Positions 1 through 8,293 of a stretch of 64,000 bases of DNA are shown one piece after another. Below the pieces are notes generated by a model that saw only the letters and a program-made list of their open reading frames with translations, did no database searches and was not told the origin of the DNA. The stretch's first letter is position 1. Each line of letters opens with the position of its first letter. Origin of the DNA: DATAMF01 sp964472565 (GTDB taxonomy: Bacteria; Chloroflexota; Anaerolineae; Aggregatilineales; Aggregatilineaceae). The translations under genes were made by a program, and so were the position numbers. Where the stretch lies: NCBI GenBank assembly GCA_964472565.1, contig CAYYNB010000001.1, positions 1-64,000 of the forward strand, read 5' to 3'.

Positions 1-491
1 GTGGGGGTGGGGGATGCCGTCGGGAAGAGAACCGTCGCCGCAGGTGAGCCGCTGTTCGCGCCGAGCAGATTGCCGCGCTGTCCGGTGATGGTGGTGGTGT
101 CGTCTTTGCCGGTGGTCTGGATGACCAACACGGCCAGCAGGGCGATCAGCAGCAGGACGGCGAAGGCGCTCAGCGCCCGGTTTTGGGCTTTGAGCGGGTC
201 TTCGCGGATGGTGGGTTTCAGTTCAGCTTCGGCGGCCCGCTGGGCCATAAGGTCCGTGCGGCGGGTTTCGACCACTTCGGCGGCCCGCTGGGCGGTGCGG
301 CTGGTGACGCGCGCGGTGGTCGCGGCAGCGGGTGCTGCCCCAGTTATGGCACGATACAGCCCAACCAGCAGGCCGATGATCCAATTTTTGAGTACGGTGG
401 TTTGGTCGGTCACAGTCAGGGCTGCCCATGCGCCCAAACGCAAGAAGGCATTCCCCATACGATCTGTTACCCGAAACGCGCGAACGAGCAT
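1..491 (-). CDS. Membrane protein with Thr/Pro-rich extracytoplasmic region, truncated by window edge
   Basis: The frame starts at an ATG at 491 preceded by a GAGGG Shine-Dalgarno and stays open to the left edge, giving 163 codons without a stop. The first ~50 residues contain a moderately hydrophobic stretch. An Ala/Arg/Glu-rich segment follows, in which AQRAAE occurs twice, and then a clear transmembrane helix near residues 110-126. The visible end is Gly/Ser/Thr/Pro-rich (ending TASPTP), like the linkers of exported Chloroflexota proteins. The missing C-terminus could be a beta-propeller or another extracellular domain. No family is recognised. The plus-strand frames over this stretch are shadows. 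Confidence 0.6.
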   Translation of the reverse strand, partial: MLVRAFRVTDRMGNAFLRLGAWAALTVTDQTTVLKNWIIGLLVGLYRAITGAAPAAATTARVTSRTAQRAAEVVETRRTDLMAQRAAEAELKPTIREDPLKAQNRALSAFAVLLLIALLAVLVIQTTGKDDTTTITGQRGNLLGANSGSPAATVLFPTASPTP

Positions 492-558
492 GATCACCCT
501 CACGACATCCGGTTATTAACAGCCGGGATTGTACAGAAAAAGAGAGACATGGGCAAAT

Positions 559-1551
559 CTAAGCCCCAAGGACTGAAAGCTGGGACGCGAACAGCGCCGC
601 CGCCCCGCCCGTATGCCAAAACAGAATCCGCTGGTCGGGCGTAAAGGTGCCGCGCCGGATCAGATCGAGGAGGCCCGCAAAAGCCCTCCCGGTATACACC
701 GGATCGATCAGAATGCCTTCGGTGCGGGCGAACAGTTGGACGGCTTCGCGTTCGGCGGGGCCGATGACGGCATAACCGCCGCCGAGATACTGATCGTTGA
801 TGATCACAGCGGTCGGATCGGGTTCCCAATCCAGGCCGAGCAGATCGGCCCCGGCGCGGACGAGACGCCGAATGTCGGGCAGGAAAGCGGATTGAGCGCG
901 ATCCACGCTGATACCGATCAGTTGAGCGGTGATCCCGGCCAGGTGGGCACCGAGCAGCATGCCGGACTGTGTGCCGCCGGAACTGGTGGCGAAAACATGG
1001 GCGTCGAACTGGCCCTGCTCGGCGCATTCGAGCATAGCGATAACGTATCCCAGCAGGCCGTACGCATTCGAGCCGCCGTAGGGGATCACATAGGGATGGT
1101 GATCGGCAGCCAGCAGATCGGATTCAACGCGGGCGATGGTCGCGGTATAGGGGGACCGCTCCGGGGTCCAGTGGATGACCGCGCCGAGCAGATGATCGAG
1201 CAGCAGATTACCCGTCAAATCCTGGGGGGCGATGCCGCCGGGCGCATATAACACGAGATGGCAGGCGAGACCACACCGCGCGGCAGCAGCGGCGGTCTGG
1301 CGGGCGTGGTTGGATTGGGTTGATCCGGCGGTGATGACCGTATCGGCTCCGGCTTCGAGCGCCTGCGCGATCAAAAATTCCAGTTTGCGGGTTTTGTTGC
1401 CGCCCGTCGCCAGCCCGGTTTGATCGTCACGCTTGATATACAATTCAGGCCCGCCGAGCAGCTTGCTCAGGCGGGGCAGCGGTTCGATGGGCGTGGGCAG
1501 GTGGGCCAACCGCACGCGGGGCAGGTCATGTAAACGAGTATCTGTAGGCAT
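559..1551 (-). CDS. PLP-dependent D-cysteine desulfhydrase / ACC deaminase family enzyme
   Basis: The 330-residue product belongs to the fold-type II PLP family that includes D-cysteine desulfhydrase and 1-aminocyclopropane-1-carboxylate deaminase. It has the family N-terminus (RLAHLPTPIEPLPRLS, then IKRDD), the PLP-lysine motif GGNKTRKLEF and the substrate/phosphate motif STQSNHARQTA. A Gly-rich phosphate loop (SSGGTQSG) and the late FWHTGG motif are also present. Length matches the family. A TTG at 1554 and the ATG at 1551 both lie downstream of AAGGA; the ATG was chosen. Likely a cytoplasmic enzyme releasing pyruvate, ammonia and sulfide from D-cysteine. Which substrate it uses cannot be decided from motifs alone. 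It is divergent from the PPOX gene. Confidence 0.85.
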   Translation of the reverse strand: MPTDTRLHDLPRVRLAHLPTPIEPLPRLSKLLGGPELYIKRDDQTGLATGGNKTRKLEFLIAQALEAGADTVITAGSTQSNHARQTAAAAARCGLACHLVLYAPGGIAPQDLTGNLLLDHLLGAVIHWTPERSPYTATIARVESDLLAADHHPYVIPYGGSNAYGLLGYVIAMLECAEQGQFDAHVFATSSGGTQSGMLLGAHLAGITAQLIGISVDRAQSAFLPDIRRLVRAGADLLGLDWEPDPTAVIINDQYLGGGYAVIGPAEREAVQLFARTEGILIDPVYTGRAFAGLLDLIRRGTFTPDQRILFWHTGGAAALFASQLSVLGA

Positions 1552-1629
1552 CAAGATTCTATCCTTGTGTTTGAGGGGTAGTATACTGGTGACGTTGATC
1601 GGAGGCGAAAACCTGAGGAGGGTGATTCG

Positions 1630-2025
1630 ATGATGGATGACGCCGCACGCGCTTTTTTGCAGAAACCCTTGTTAGCACGCATGTCTACGATTGATTCTGA
1701 CGGCTACCCGCACACAGTCCCGGTGTGGTTTATGCTGGACGGGGATGATCTGTGCATGATCGCGGTGCCCGAAACAAAAAAGGTGGGGCATATTCGCCAG
1801 AACGCCAAAGGATCGGTGAGCGTGGGCGGGGATGTCAACGACGGGGGCGGGTATCTGATCAAGGGCGATTTTGTGGTGGAGGATGATCCGGGCGGGGCGT
1901 TTATGCGCAAGATCACTTATCACTATGAAGAACCGGAAACCGCCGCCAAACATGTCGAAGACTGGAAGGATTTGGGGATTATGATTATCCGGCTGAAGCC
2001 GAAACGGGTGATCAAGGTGGGATAG
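1630..2025 (+). CDS. PPOX-class flavin/F420-dependent oxidoreductase
   Basis: A 131-residue split-barrel protein of the pyridoxamine 5'-phosphate oxidase superfamily. The N-terminal ARMSTIDSDGYPHTVPVWF is the typical first strand pair of the family, followed by the strand carrying GDDLCMIAV and the KVGHIRQN helix entry. Such proteins bind FMN or F420 and reduce small substrates; many are of unknown substrate. The start is set by a strong GAGGAGGG seven bases upstream of ATGATGG. Its stop codon directly abuts the GTG start of the SpoIIE-type phosphatase, so the two are very likely co-translated. A possible -10 (TATACT, 1582-1587) lies upstream. Confidence 0.8.
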   Translation: MMDDAARAFLQKPLLARMSTIDSDGYPHTVPVWFMLDGDDLCMIAVPETKKVGHIRQNAKGSVSVGGDVNDGGGYLIKGDFVVEDDPGGAFMRKITYHYEEPETAAKHVEDWKDLGIMIIRLKPKRVIKVG

Positions 2026-4065
2026 GTGAAAATGGCGCTTGATGCCGCAATCAAAAAACGATGGCCGGGATTTGAAGCACTGACGCCGCTGCAACAGGTC
2101 ACGGTGTTGGGGGATATATTGGGAGCCGGTTATGTGGCCCCGTTCCTGATCATCGGGGTGGTGTGGCTGGCGGCTGTCACCGATCTGGCCGTGATTGAAC
2201 GACACTGGGCCGCGCTGGTGATGGTGGGCGGGCTGCATATCCTGTTTTCGAATCTGACCTTTGAAATGGTGATCGAGTTAAGTCCCGGCATCCCCGCCAA
2301 CGCGGTGAGTTCGCTGGAACGGCTGGTTCTGTGGTCGGGGGCGCTGATTGTGGGGCCGGAAGTGTTGTGGGTTCCGGTTTTGGAAGGGCTGGCGCTGTTC
2401 GGCTACCGGTTCAAGCGGAACAGCCATCCGGCGGCGCGCTGGTCGGAGGGGCGGAATATTCTGTTTAAAGTGACCCAGTTCGCGTTTGGCGGCCTGGTGG
2501 CGTTGGCTTTTTATGAAATGCTGGACGGCACGTATCCGCCCCAGGCGATGACGGTGGATGCGCTGGCCCCGGCGTTGGCGGCTACCGCGCTGCGGGTGGC
2601 GCTGGACTTTCTGATTCAGATTCCATTGTATGTTTATTTTCTCAGCAAACTGCTGCCGCTGTTCGGCGGAGTGACACGCCAAGCATTTACACGATTTTTG
2701 CTCATCTCGGAGGCGCTGCCCGATTGCGCTGAGCCGTTTATTGTGCTGGCGGTGGGGTTGTATGCCGAAAAGGGGTGGGGAGCCTATTTGTTTCTGATCG
2801 CGGGGGCACTGCTCGCCAGCCTGTTAGCGAATCGTCTGAGCCAGGCGGCGGCGCAAAGCTCGCAGCGGACGCGCGAGATGGCGCAGTTGGAGCAGCTTGG
2901 GCGCGCGATTATCGACGCCCCGCCGGACGGGTCGGCGCTGCCGGATTTGCTGCGGGCGCACGTGCTGGGCATGTTTGGGTTTAGCGGGGTGGAAATTCGG
3001 CTGTTTCCGGATCAGAAGATTCTGCATATTCCTGACGAGTGGCCGATGGTGGACGAGCGCGTGTGGGAGTGGGTGCGGACGCTGGACGCGCCGCGCCTGT
3101 TCAAGCCGCGTGTGGATCTGCCCTGGGGCGAAGCCCGGTATGGCAATGCAATTTTGATCGCGCCGGTTAAAGATGTCGAAACGGAGCAGGTGTTAGGGGG
3201 CATTTTTATCACGCACCGCCGCAGTTACCAGAATATGAAACAATCGCTGCCTGCCGCGCAAACCCTGGCGGCCCAGATCGCCGGGGCGATCAACAGTGCG
3301 CGTGTGTACCAGCAAACGCTGGCACACCAGAAAATGGAACAGGAACTGGCTTTTGCCGGGGAGATTCAGTCCCGATTTTTGCCGACGCATGTGCCGCAGG
3401 CCGACGGCTGGCAGATCGGGGTGGCGCTGGAACCGGCGCGGCAGACCAGCGGCGACTTCTACGATTTAATCGCGCTGCCCGAAGGCCGGATCGGAATTGT
3501 GGTGGCCGATGTGGCCGACAAAGGAACAGGGGCGGCGTTGTATATGGCACTGAGCCGCACGCTGCTGCGGACGTATGCCCTGGAATATCCGGCCCAGCCC
3601 GGCAGCGCTTTGGCCGCCGCGAACGAACGTATTCTGGCTGATACGCAGACTGATCAGTTTGTGACGGTGTTTTATGGAGTGCTGGACCCGACAGCCCAAA
3701 CGCTGACCTATGGTAACGCCGGGCATAACCCCGGATTTGTGATCAGCGGTGCGAACGGGCTGCGTGAACTGGGCAAAACCGGGATTCCGCTGGGGATGTT
3801 CGACGGCGCGGCCTGGAAGGAACATACCGTCGAACTGGCCGCCGGGGATACTTTGGTGCTCTATACGGACGGTGTGACCGAAGCACAGAACCGGGACGGT
3901 GAATTTTTTGGGACGGAACGACTGATCGAGATTGTGCGCACCTGTCCCGCCGCACAGGTCCAGGCGCTGTGCAGCACGCTGCTGGATGAGATTCAACGGT
4001 TCGCCGGGGAAATGCCCCAGGCTGATGATATTACGCTGGCGGTGGTGCGGCGCGCCAGCAATTAG
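2026..4065 (+). CDS. Membrane-anchored SpoIIE/RsbU-type serine phosphatase with GAF-like domain
   Basis: The 679-residue protein has three parts. Residues ~25-270 form a polytopic membrane region with about six to seven helices and unassigned sensory fold. A short coiled-coil and GAF-like segment spans ~275-425. A PP2C-type SpoIIE phosphatase follows from ~435 to the end. The phosphatase keeps all metal-binding acidic motifs: SGDFYD, VADVADKG, YTDGVTEA and ADDITL. Family members dephosphorylate anti-sigma-factor antagonists. No such antagonist or anti-sigma gene is visible here. GTG 2026 abuts the upstream stop; an in-frame ATG at 2032 is the alternative start. It converges on a receiver-kinase gene, so it may form part of a wider stress-signalling set (inference). 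Confidence 0.85.
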   Translation: MKMALDAAIKKRWPGFEALTPLQQVTVLGDILGAGYVAPFLIIGVVWLAAVTDLAVIERHWAALVMVGGLHILFSNLTFEMVIELSPGIPANAVSSLERLVLWSGALIVGPEVLWVPVLEGLALFGYRFKRNSHPAARWSEGRNILFKVTQFAFGGLVALAFYEMLDGTYPPQAMTVDALAPALAATALRVALDFLIQIPLYVYFLSKLLPLFGGVTRQAFTRFLLISEALPDCAEPFIVLAVGLYAEKGWGAYLFLIAGALLASLLANRLSQAAAQSSQRTREMAQLEQLGRAIIDAPPDGSALPDLLRAHVLGMFGFSGVEIRLFPDQKILHIPDEWPMVDERVWEWVRTLDAPRLFKPRVDLPWGEARYGNAILIAPVKDVETEQVLGGIFITHRRSYQNMKQSLPAAQTLAAQIAGAINSARVYQQTLAHQKMEQELAFAGEIQSRFLPTHVPQADGWQIGVALEPARQTSGDFYDLIALPEGRIGIVVADVADKGTGAALYMALSRTLLRTYALEYPAQPGSALAAANERILADTQTDQFVTVFYGVLDPTAQTLTYGNAGHNPGFVISGANGLRELGKTGIPLGMFDGAAWKEHTVELAAGDTLVLYTDGVTEAQNRDGEFFGTERLIEIVRTCPAAQVQALCSTLLDEIQRFAGEMPQADDITLAVVRRASN

Positions 4066-4107
4066 GCTGCGCCAATATTTTCCTTACCCCTTCCCTCAGG
4101 GAAGGGG
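4065..4107. repeat. Intergenic GGCTGC element with 9-bp hairpin
   Basis: Directly after the phosphatase stop, GGCTGCGCCAATATTTTCC leads into a perfect 9-bp inverted repeat, CCCCTTCCC-TCA-GGGAAGGGG (4087-4107). Related GGCTGCACCAAT-type sequences occur at 6087 and 8167, so this is a small dispersed element. There is no U-tract, but lying between convergent genes the hairpin could still weaken transcription in both directions. Confidence 0.6.
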
Positions 4108-4150
4108 AGTCAAACGGGTAGGACACGGGGAATTATTTTCTTGACCGGCC

Positions 4151-5287
4151 TTAAGCTTTGGTCCAGATCGGCAGCGAGACGGTGGCACGGGTGCCGACGC
4201 CAACACGTGATTTCAGTTCGAGTGTGCCGCCGTGAACCTGAATGATGCCCTGGGACAGTGCCAGACCGATCCCGATGCCCTGCTGTTCATAATGGGTCCG
4301 GTTGGCCTGGTAGAACGGTTCAAAGATGTGGGTAAGATGTTCGGGTTCGATGCCGGGGCCTTGATCGGTAATGGTCAGCCAGACTCGATGGTCTGCGGAC
4401 CACTGGACGACCTCAATTTCCTGCTGCGGGGTTGAAAAGGCCATCGCGTTTGAGAGCAGTTCGGCCAGCGCATGTTTGAGCGCGGCCAGATCGCCCATGA
4501 TCTGCGCATCGGGATCGTGTTCGTCGTAACGGAGCGGAATGTCCTGTTGGCGGTAGCTGAACTGGCGGGCGCGGTCCACTGCGCCGATCACGGCATCACG
4601 CATATAACTGGGGCGGAGATGACTCTGGATGGCCGTCAGGAGTGCGCCGCTGGTGAGCTGGACATACATCACCATCTGTTCGACCAGCCGGTTCAAACGG
4701 ACGCTGCCGCTGTGCATCATTTCCACCATTTCTTTGGCCTGATTGACTTCCATCCGGTCAAATTCACGGGAGAGAATATCCGTGACCATCGTGATCGAAA
4801 CAAGCGGCGTGCGCAGTTCGTGGGCGACCATCATGGAGAGTTCGCGCTTGGCGGCATCAATGGCGGCCTGCTGTATATTCAGATGCTCTTGCAGTTCGGC
4901 GCGCCGCTTCAGCTTGCTGCGGATGACGAGCAGCAGGCGTTCCTGTTCAAACGGTTTGATCAGGTAATCGTCGGCCCCTAAGGCATAGCCCTGGCGCAGG
5001 TCTTTCATCTGGTCGCGGGCGGTCAAAAAAATGAAGGGGATATTTAACCATTCCGCACGCTGGCGGACTTCTTCGAATAATTCAAAGCCGTCCATATTGG
5101 GCATGGCGACATCACTGATGATCAGATCGGGCACGCCCGCACTATTCAAAATATTCAAGGCTTCGGTCCCATCACCGGCCAGGATGACCTGAAAACCTTC
5201 GACGCGCAGCAAACGTTCCACGCTGCGCTGGAGAGCCTGGTTGTCATCCACGAATAGAATGGTTTCCGCTGAACTGGATGCTGGCAT
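4151..5287 (-). CDS. Receiver-histidine kinase hybrid protein
   Basis: A 378-residue soluble two-component hybrid. An N-terminal receiver domain (phospho-acceptor Asp59 in IISDVAMPNMDGF, Lys111 in DYLIKPF) is followed by a linker helix. Next come a HisKA dimerisation domain (His156 in VAHELRTPLVS) and a HATPase domain with an N-box (LAELLSNAMAFS), ITDQGPGI and GIGIGLALSQ. This inverted order (receiver first) is typical of phosphorelay components that take signal from another kinase. The ATG at 5287 has a GGGGAAAG upstream and was preferred to a start 24 bases further out. No membrane segment is seen. The output partner is unknown. Confidence 0.88.
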   Translation of the reverse strand: MPASSSAETILFVDDNQALQRSVERLLRVEGFQVILAGDGTEALNILNSAGVPDLIISDVAMPNMDGFELFEEVRQRAEWLNIPFIFLTARDQMKDLRQGYALGADDYLIKPFEQERLLLVIRSKLKRRAELQEHLNIQQAAIDAAKRELSMMVAHELRTPLVSITMVTDILSREFDRMEVNQAKEMVEMMHSGSVRLNRLVEQMVMYVQLTSGALLTAIQSHLRPSYMRDAVIGAVDRARQFSYRQQDIPLRYDEHDPDAQIMGDLAALKHALAELLSNAMAFSTPQQEIEVVQWSADHRVWLTITDQGPGIEPEHLTHIFEPFYQANRTHYEQQGIGIGLALSQGIIQVHGGTLELKSRVGVGTRATVSLPIWTKA

Positions 5288-5468
5288 GCACTTTCCCCGC
5301 CCCTCTATCAATCCTTGAGGATAAATACATAATAAAGGAATTAAGTTATTTCGGCAATATCTTTCTTTTTAAAGTTGTGAAAATTTTCTGAATATGTTCG
5401 GAGATTTTTGTGGCTTAATAATTGTCGATAGAGGAGAAGCTGTGATAAACTGCTGGCAGGAGGACACC

Positions 5469-5804
5469 ATGAAACTTATCCTCGCGATAGTACAAGATCA
5501 GGATGCCGACCGGACGATCAAAGCGCTGAATGAAGCGAATTACCGTGTGACGCGGATCGCGACGACAGGCGGTTTTTTTCGAGTTGGCAATACCACACTT
5601 ATCAGCGGCGTGGAAGATGATCAGCTTGATGCGGTGATTACTATTCTCAAGACGACGTGTGAACGCCGGACGCGGTTGATACCCGCTGGCCCGAATATTG
5701 TCGATTCGGCGGCGATGATGGGGGGATTTGTCGAGGTCGAGGTGGGCGGCGCGGCGCTGTTTGTGCTCCCGGTCGAACACTTTGAACAAGTTCCAGCGAG
5801 CTAA
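5469..5804 (+). CDS. Cyclic-di-AMP receptor family protein (DarA/PstA-like), full length
   Basis: This 111-residue protein matches the PII-like cyclic-di-AMP receptor family (PF06153; DarA/PstA, YaaQ). It opens MKLILAIVQDQDADRTIKAL and has the hallmark strand-loop RVTRIATTGGFFRVGNTTL and GVEDDQLDAV. In characterised members the trimer binds c-di-AMP with these loops. The start is fixed by AGGAGG eight bases upstream of the ATG, so the longer upstream reading frame is not translated. A possible promoter (TTGTCG near 5418, TAAACT near 5448) overlaps the leader. It is 18 bp from a second, shorter paralogue, with which it is probably co-transcribed. Confidence 0.85.
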   Translation: MKLILAIVQDQDADRTIKALNEANYRVTRIATTGGFFRVGNTTLISGVEDDQLDAVITILKTTCERRTRLIPAGPNIVDSAAMMGGFVEVEVGGAALFVLPVEHFEQVPAS

Positions 5805-5822
5805 ACCAGAAAGGGTAAGACC

Positions 5823-6086
5823 ATGAAATTGATTCTCGTGATCCTGCGGGGTGATGGTGACAAGCTCACACAAGTATTGACCGACCAGAATTACCGCGTG
5901 ACCGAATTCAGCAGCGTAGGGGGCTTTTTGCGCCGCCGCCATACGACACTGTTGATCGGGGTGTCGGATGATCAGGTTGAGGCTGCGCTCAAGGCGATTC
6001 GGGAAACAAATCCGGTCACGTCGAACGCGGACGAACATTACGCCACGATTTTTGTGCTGGATGCGGAGAGTTTTGTAAGCATCTAA
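5823..6086 (+). CDS. Second cyclic-di-AMP receptor family paralogue, short form
   Basis: An 87-residue paralogue of the preceding gene. It shares the MKLIL start, the NYRVTEFSSVGGFLRRRHTTLLIGV loop region (cited in pieces: NYRVTEF, VGGFLRRRHTTL, LIGVSDDQV) and the helix after it. It lacks about 24 residues of the middle-to-C-terminal part present in the 111-residue copy. In the binding loop the paralogue has RRRHTTL where its neighbour has RVGNTTL, so a changed ligand or partner is possible. AAAGGGTAAGACC precedes the ATG. The tandem arrangement suggests mixed trimers or two outputs of one signal (inference). No diadenylate cyclase gene lies in the window. Confidence 0.8.
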   Translation: MKLILVILRGDGDKLTQVLTDQNYRVTEFSSVGGFLRRRHTTLLIGVSDDQVEAALKAIRETNPVTSNADEHYATIFVLDAESFVSI

Positions 6087-6113
6087 GGCTGCACCACTAT
6101 ATTTCTTTACCCC
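6087..6113. repeat. GGCTGCACCA intergenic element, copy 2
   Basis: The bases following the stop of the short c-di-AMP receptor gene read GGCTGCACCACTATATTTC then TTTACCCC. They match the copy at 4065 in sequence and orientation. Its position right after a stop codon is also the same. Confidence 0.5.
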
Positions 6114-6136
6114 TTCTTGGGATGGCTTAAAAAACA

Positions 6137-6156
6137 GGGCAGGCACCAACCTGCCC
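6137..6156 (-). terminator. Rho-independent terminator of the ParB-like/hydrolase gene
   Basis: A perfect 7-bp stem, GGGCAGG-CACCAA-CCTGCCC, is preceded on the plus strand by six A residues (one C interposed). Read on the minus strand this is a GC stem followed by a T-run, just beyond the minus-strand stop at 6163. The stem resembles the dispersed GGGCAGG palindrome found elsewhere in the window. Confidence 0.7.
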
Positions 6157-6162
6157 TCGAAT

Positions 6163-8145
6163 TTACCCTTCACGTGCGGCCCAGAGCAGCACCCCGGTAT
6201 CATCTTCTTCTTCCAGCCAGCGCTGATACCACATCTGCGCCAGTTCGGTGTCGTAATCGTCACCCTCGTCATGTTCGATGAAGCGCGTCCGATCCGGCAC
6301 GCTGAACATTTCATAGGAGGGACGCACCCGATCAAAAAACTCATGCGCGAGATGGGTGGTTGCCCGGTTTTTGGGATAAGCATACAGCACGGGACGCGGC
6401 ACGATGAGGCGTGCCACGTCGCTCAGGCCCGCGTAGTGGCGCAGACCGGGCACAAAGTCGCAGGCATCGACCAACATGGCGGGATCGACGCTGCTGCTGA
6501 GATAGTTCTGGATCACCACCGCGCGGATGCGTTCGTCCAGGGCGGCGGTGTACATGGCTAATCCGCCACCGAGGCCCAACCCGGTTACGCCGATGTGGGT
6601 GGGCTTCACATCCGGGCGGGTTTGCAGATAGTCCAGGGCGCGCATGCCGTCTTCAAGGGTGATGCCCAACCAGGAGCGGCCCATCAACTGGGCCACATTG
6701 TTGAGGGCGACATGATCGACCTGGCCCAACTCGCCAAAGCCGCGTTCTTCGATAGTGAGGGTGATGTAGCCCTGTTGGGCGAGGGCGAGGGCGCTGGCGT
6801 GGTGGCTGCTGCGTTCAAGGCCAGCCGTCTGCTGGATGGTGCCGTGACCGGGATAAACCAGCAGGGCGGGGGCGGGAATGGGCAAATCTACCGGGACCAT
6901 CACATAGGCAGGCAGCAGCAGCCCATCGGAAGCCTGAAGCAGAATCTTCTCGCGGCGCACCCCGGCATCAAACGAAGTGTTGACTTTGACCACCTCGAAG
7001 GCCGCACCGGGCGTATAACTCATGCCGAGCAGTTCCCAGACCTTGCCGCGCAGTTCGCCGCGCCACCAGCGCCAATCATCCCCACGCTGGCCTTGATAGC
7101 TCAGGTGGGGAGTGATGGCATTGACCTGGGCGAGCAGTTTGCCGAGCGGTTCGTCTTCGCCGGGACGTACGGGGAGCTTCAGATCGTCGTTGGCGCGATC
7201 CGAACTCGGCGTCAGGCTGTGGACCAGCCCCATCACCGAACTGGTAAGGGTATGCATCACACGCTCGACAGCGCTGGGCTTCTGCTGGGCTTCGGCCAGT
7301 TGATTGACCGCTTCGCGCAGCGATACGCGCTCGCCATAACGTTCTTCGAGTTCGCGGCGGTTGCGCGACACCCACACATACAGGTCGGCTTCGGTACGTC
7401 CGGGGAAGAGTTCCAACACACCGGATTCTTCGATCTGGTCAACGGCGAGGGTGTATACCATGTCGTACCAGGCGATGGCCGCATCCTCGTAGGATTTTTC
7501 GTTGCCATCGATGCGCTGCAAGTTTTCGCGGTAAAGCGCAATCTGAAGTTCCAGTTCAGGATACATGCCGGGTTCGGTGAGCACGATCTTCTGTTCGGGG
7601 CGCGAGACATCCAGGCGGGTCCGGTCCAGAAAGGCGCGGTATTCCGCCTTGACGATCAGATCGTCCACTTTGGCGTCAGCACTCAGCCCGCCAACGGGCG
7701 ATTCGTATTCCCAGACGTAGGCTTCGACGGTATTCGCGCCAAACTGCCGGGCCACCGAGACGCGGTGGTTGCCATCCTTGACGAAATAGGCATCCCCGAC
7801 TTTGTAGAGTTCAACCGGGGGCAGACCGCCCATCCCAGCCTGAAGTTCAGCGACTTTGCGCCAGCGCCAGCTATCGTTTTCGACGAGCGGTAAAAACGTG
7901 CGGGTGAAGTCGTTGTAACGGCCCACACTGCCCACGACCTGATCCATGGGAACCTGCTGTAGCCCGCGATACGAGCTTTGGGTCAGCCGCATGGAGTTCT
8001 GCACTTCTTCAAAGGATAGCAGTTCTACCGGATGGCGGGATAGACCCAGCGCGCTGTACATGCGGGTCAGGAACGCTTTGCGGCGCGCCTGGTTCCACAT
8101 GCCGCGCGATTCCATTTGCGTCACTTGACTCGAATCATCTTCCAT
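6163..8145 (-). CDS. ParB/sulfiredoxin-like domain fused to a serine-less alpha/beta hydrolase domain
   Basis: The 660-residue protein starts with a region containing VGSVGRYNDF and a ParB/Srx-like motif, VKDGNHRVSVARQ (residues ~123-135). An all-helical middle (~160-300) and a linker follow. The C-terminal ~270 residues resemble the acetyl-xylan-esterase/dienelactone-hydrolase type of alpha/beta hydrolase (oxyanion-side YPGHGT, EERGFGE). The nucleophile elbow, normally GVTGxSxGG, reads GVTGLGLGGG, so the serine position is Gly524 (codon GGC at 6574-6576). The hydrolase is therefore probably catalytically dead or uses other chemistry. ParB-like motifs can bind nucleotides; that role is not shown here. 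A minus-strand terminator follows. No close operon partner is present. Confidence 0.75.
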   Translation of the reverse strand: MEDDSSQVTQMESRGMWNQARRKAFLTRMYSALGLSRHPVELLSFEEVQNSMRLTQSSYRGLQQVPMDQVVGSVGRYNDFTRTFLPLVENDSWRWRKVAELQAGMGGLPPVELYKVGDAYFVKDGNHRVSVARQFGANTVEAYVWEYESPVGGLSADAKVDDLIVKAEYRAFLDRTRLDVSRPEQKIVLTEPGMYPELELQIALYRENLQRIDGNEKSYEDAAIAWYDMVYTLAVDQIEESGVLELFPGRTEADLYVWVSRNRRELEERYGERVSLREAVNQLAEAQQKPSAVERVMHTLTSSVMGLVHSLTPSSDRANDDLKLPVRPGEDEPLGKLLAQVNAITPHLSYQGQRGDDWRWWRGELRGKVWELLGMSYTPGAAFEVVKVNTSFDAGVRREKILLQASDGLLLPAYVMVPVDLPIPAPALLVYPGHGTIQQTAGLERSSHHASALALAQQGYITLTIEERGFGELGQVDHVALNNVAQLMGRSWLGITLEDGMRALDYLQTRPDVKPTHIGVTGLGLGGGLAMYTAALDERIRAVVIQNYLSSSVDPAMLVDACDFVPGLRHYAGLSDVARLIVPRPVLYAYPKNRATTHLAHEFFDRVRPSYEMFSVPDRTRFIEHDEGDDYDTELAQMWYQRWLEEEDDTGVLLWAAREG

Positions 8146-8166
8146 ACGCTTCCTCGGCAGGTTAAA

Positions 8167-8193
8167 GGCTGCACCAATCTTTTCTTGGGTCGG
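8167..8193. repeat. GGCTGCACCAAT intergenic element, copy 3
   Basis: GGCTGCACCAATCTTTTC followed by TTGGGTCGG lies 21 bp upstream of the minus-strand hydrolase start. It shares its first ~18 bases with the copies at 4065 and 6087 and has the same orientation. It therefore sits in a 5' rather than a 3' flank, which argues against a dedicated terminator role. Confidence 0.45.
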
Positions 8194-8293
8194 CCAAATA
8201 ATTCAATGTAACCCATCAAATCTGGGCAACTTGGTCAAAATAGTGTATTTGTAGGTGCGTATTTTATTTGTCAACCTATCGAGTGATGACAAG

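Noticed and set aside
1..519. 172-codon plus-strand open frame at the left edge
   Set aside because: The translation is Arg/Ala/Ser-rich with no pattern. The minus strand encodes a membrane protein with a good start at 491.
5394..5468. 25 extra codons for the first cyclic-di-AMP receptor
   Set aside because: AGGAGG lies directly before the MKLIL start at 5469, which matches the family N-terminus.
6595..7893. 432-codon plus-strand open frame opposite the ParB-like/hydrolase gene
   Set aside because: It is the antisense shadow of a protein with clear motifs; no domain is recognisable in it.
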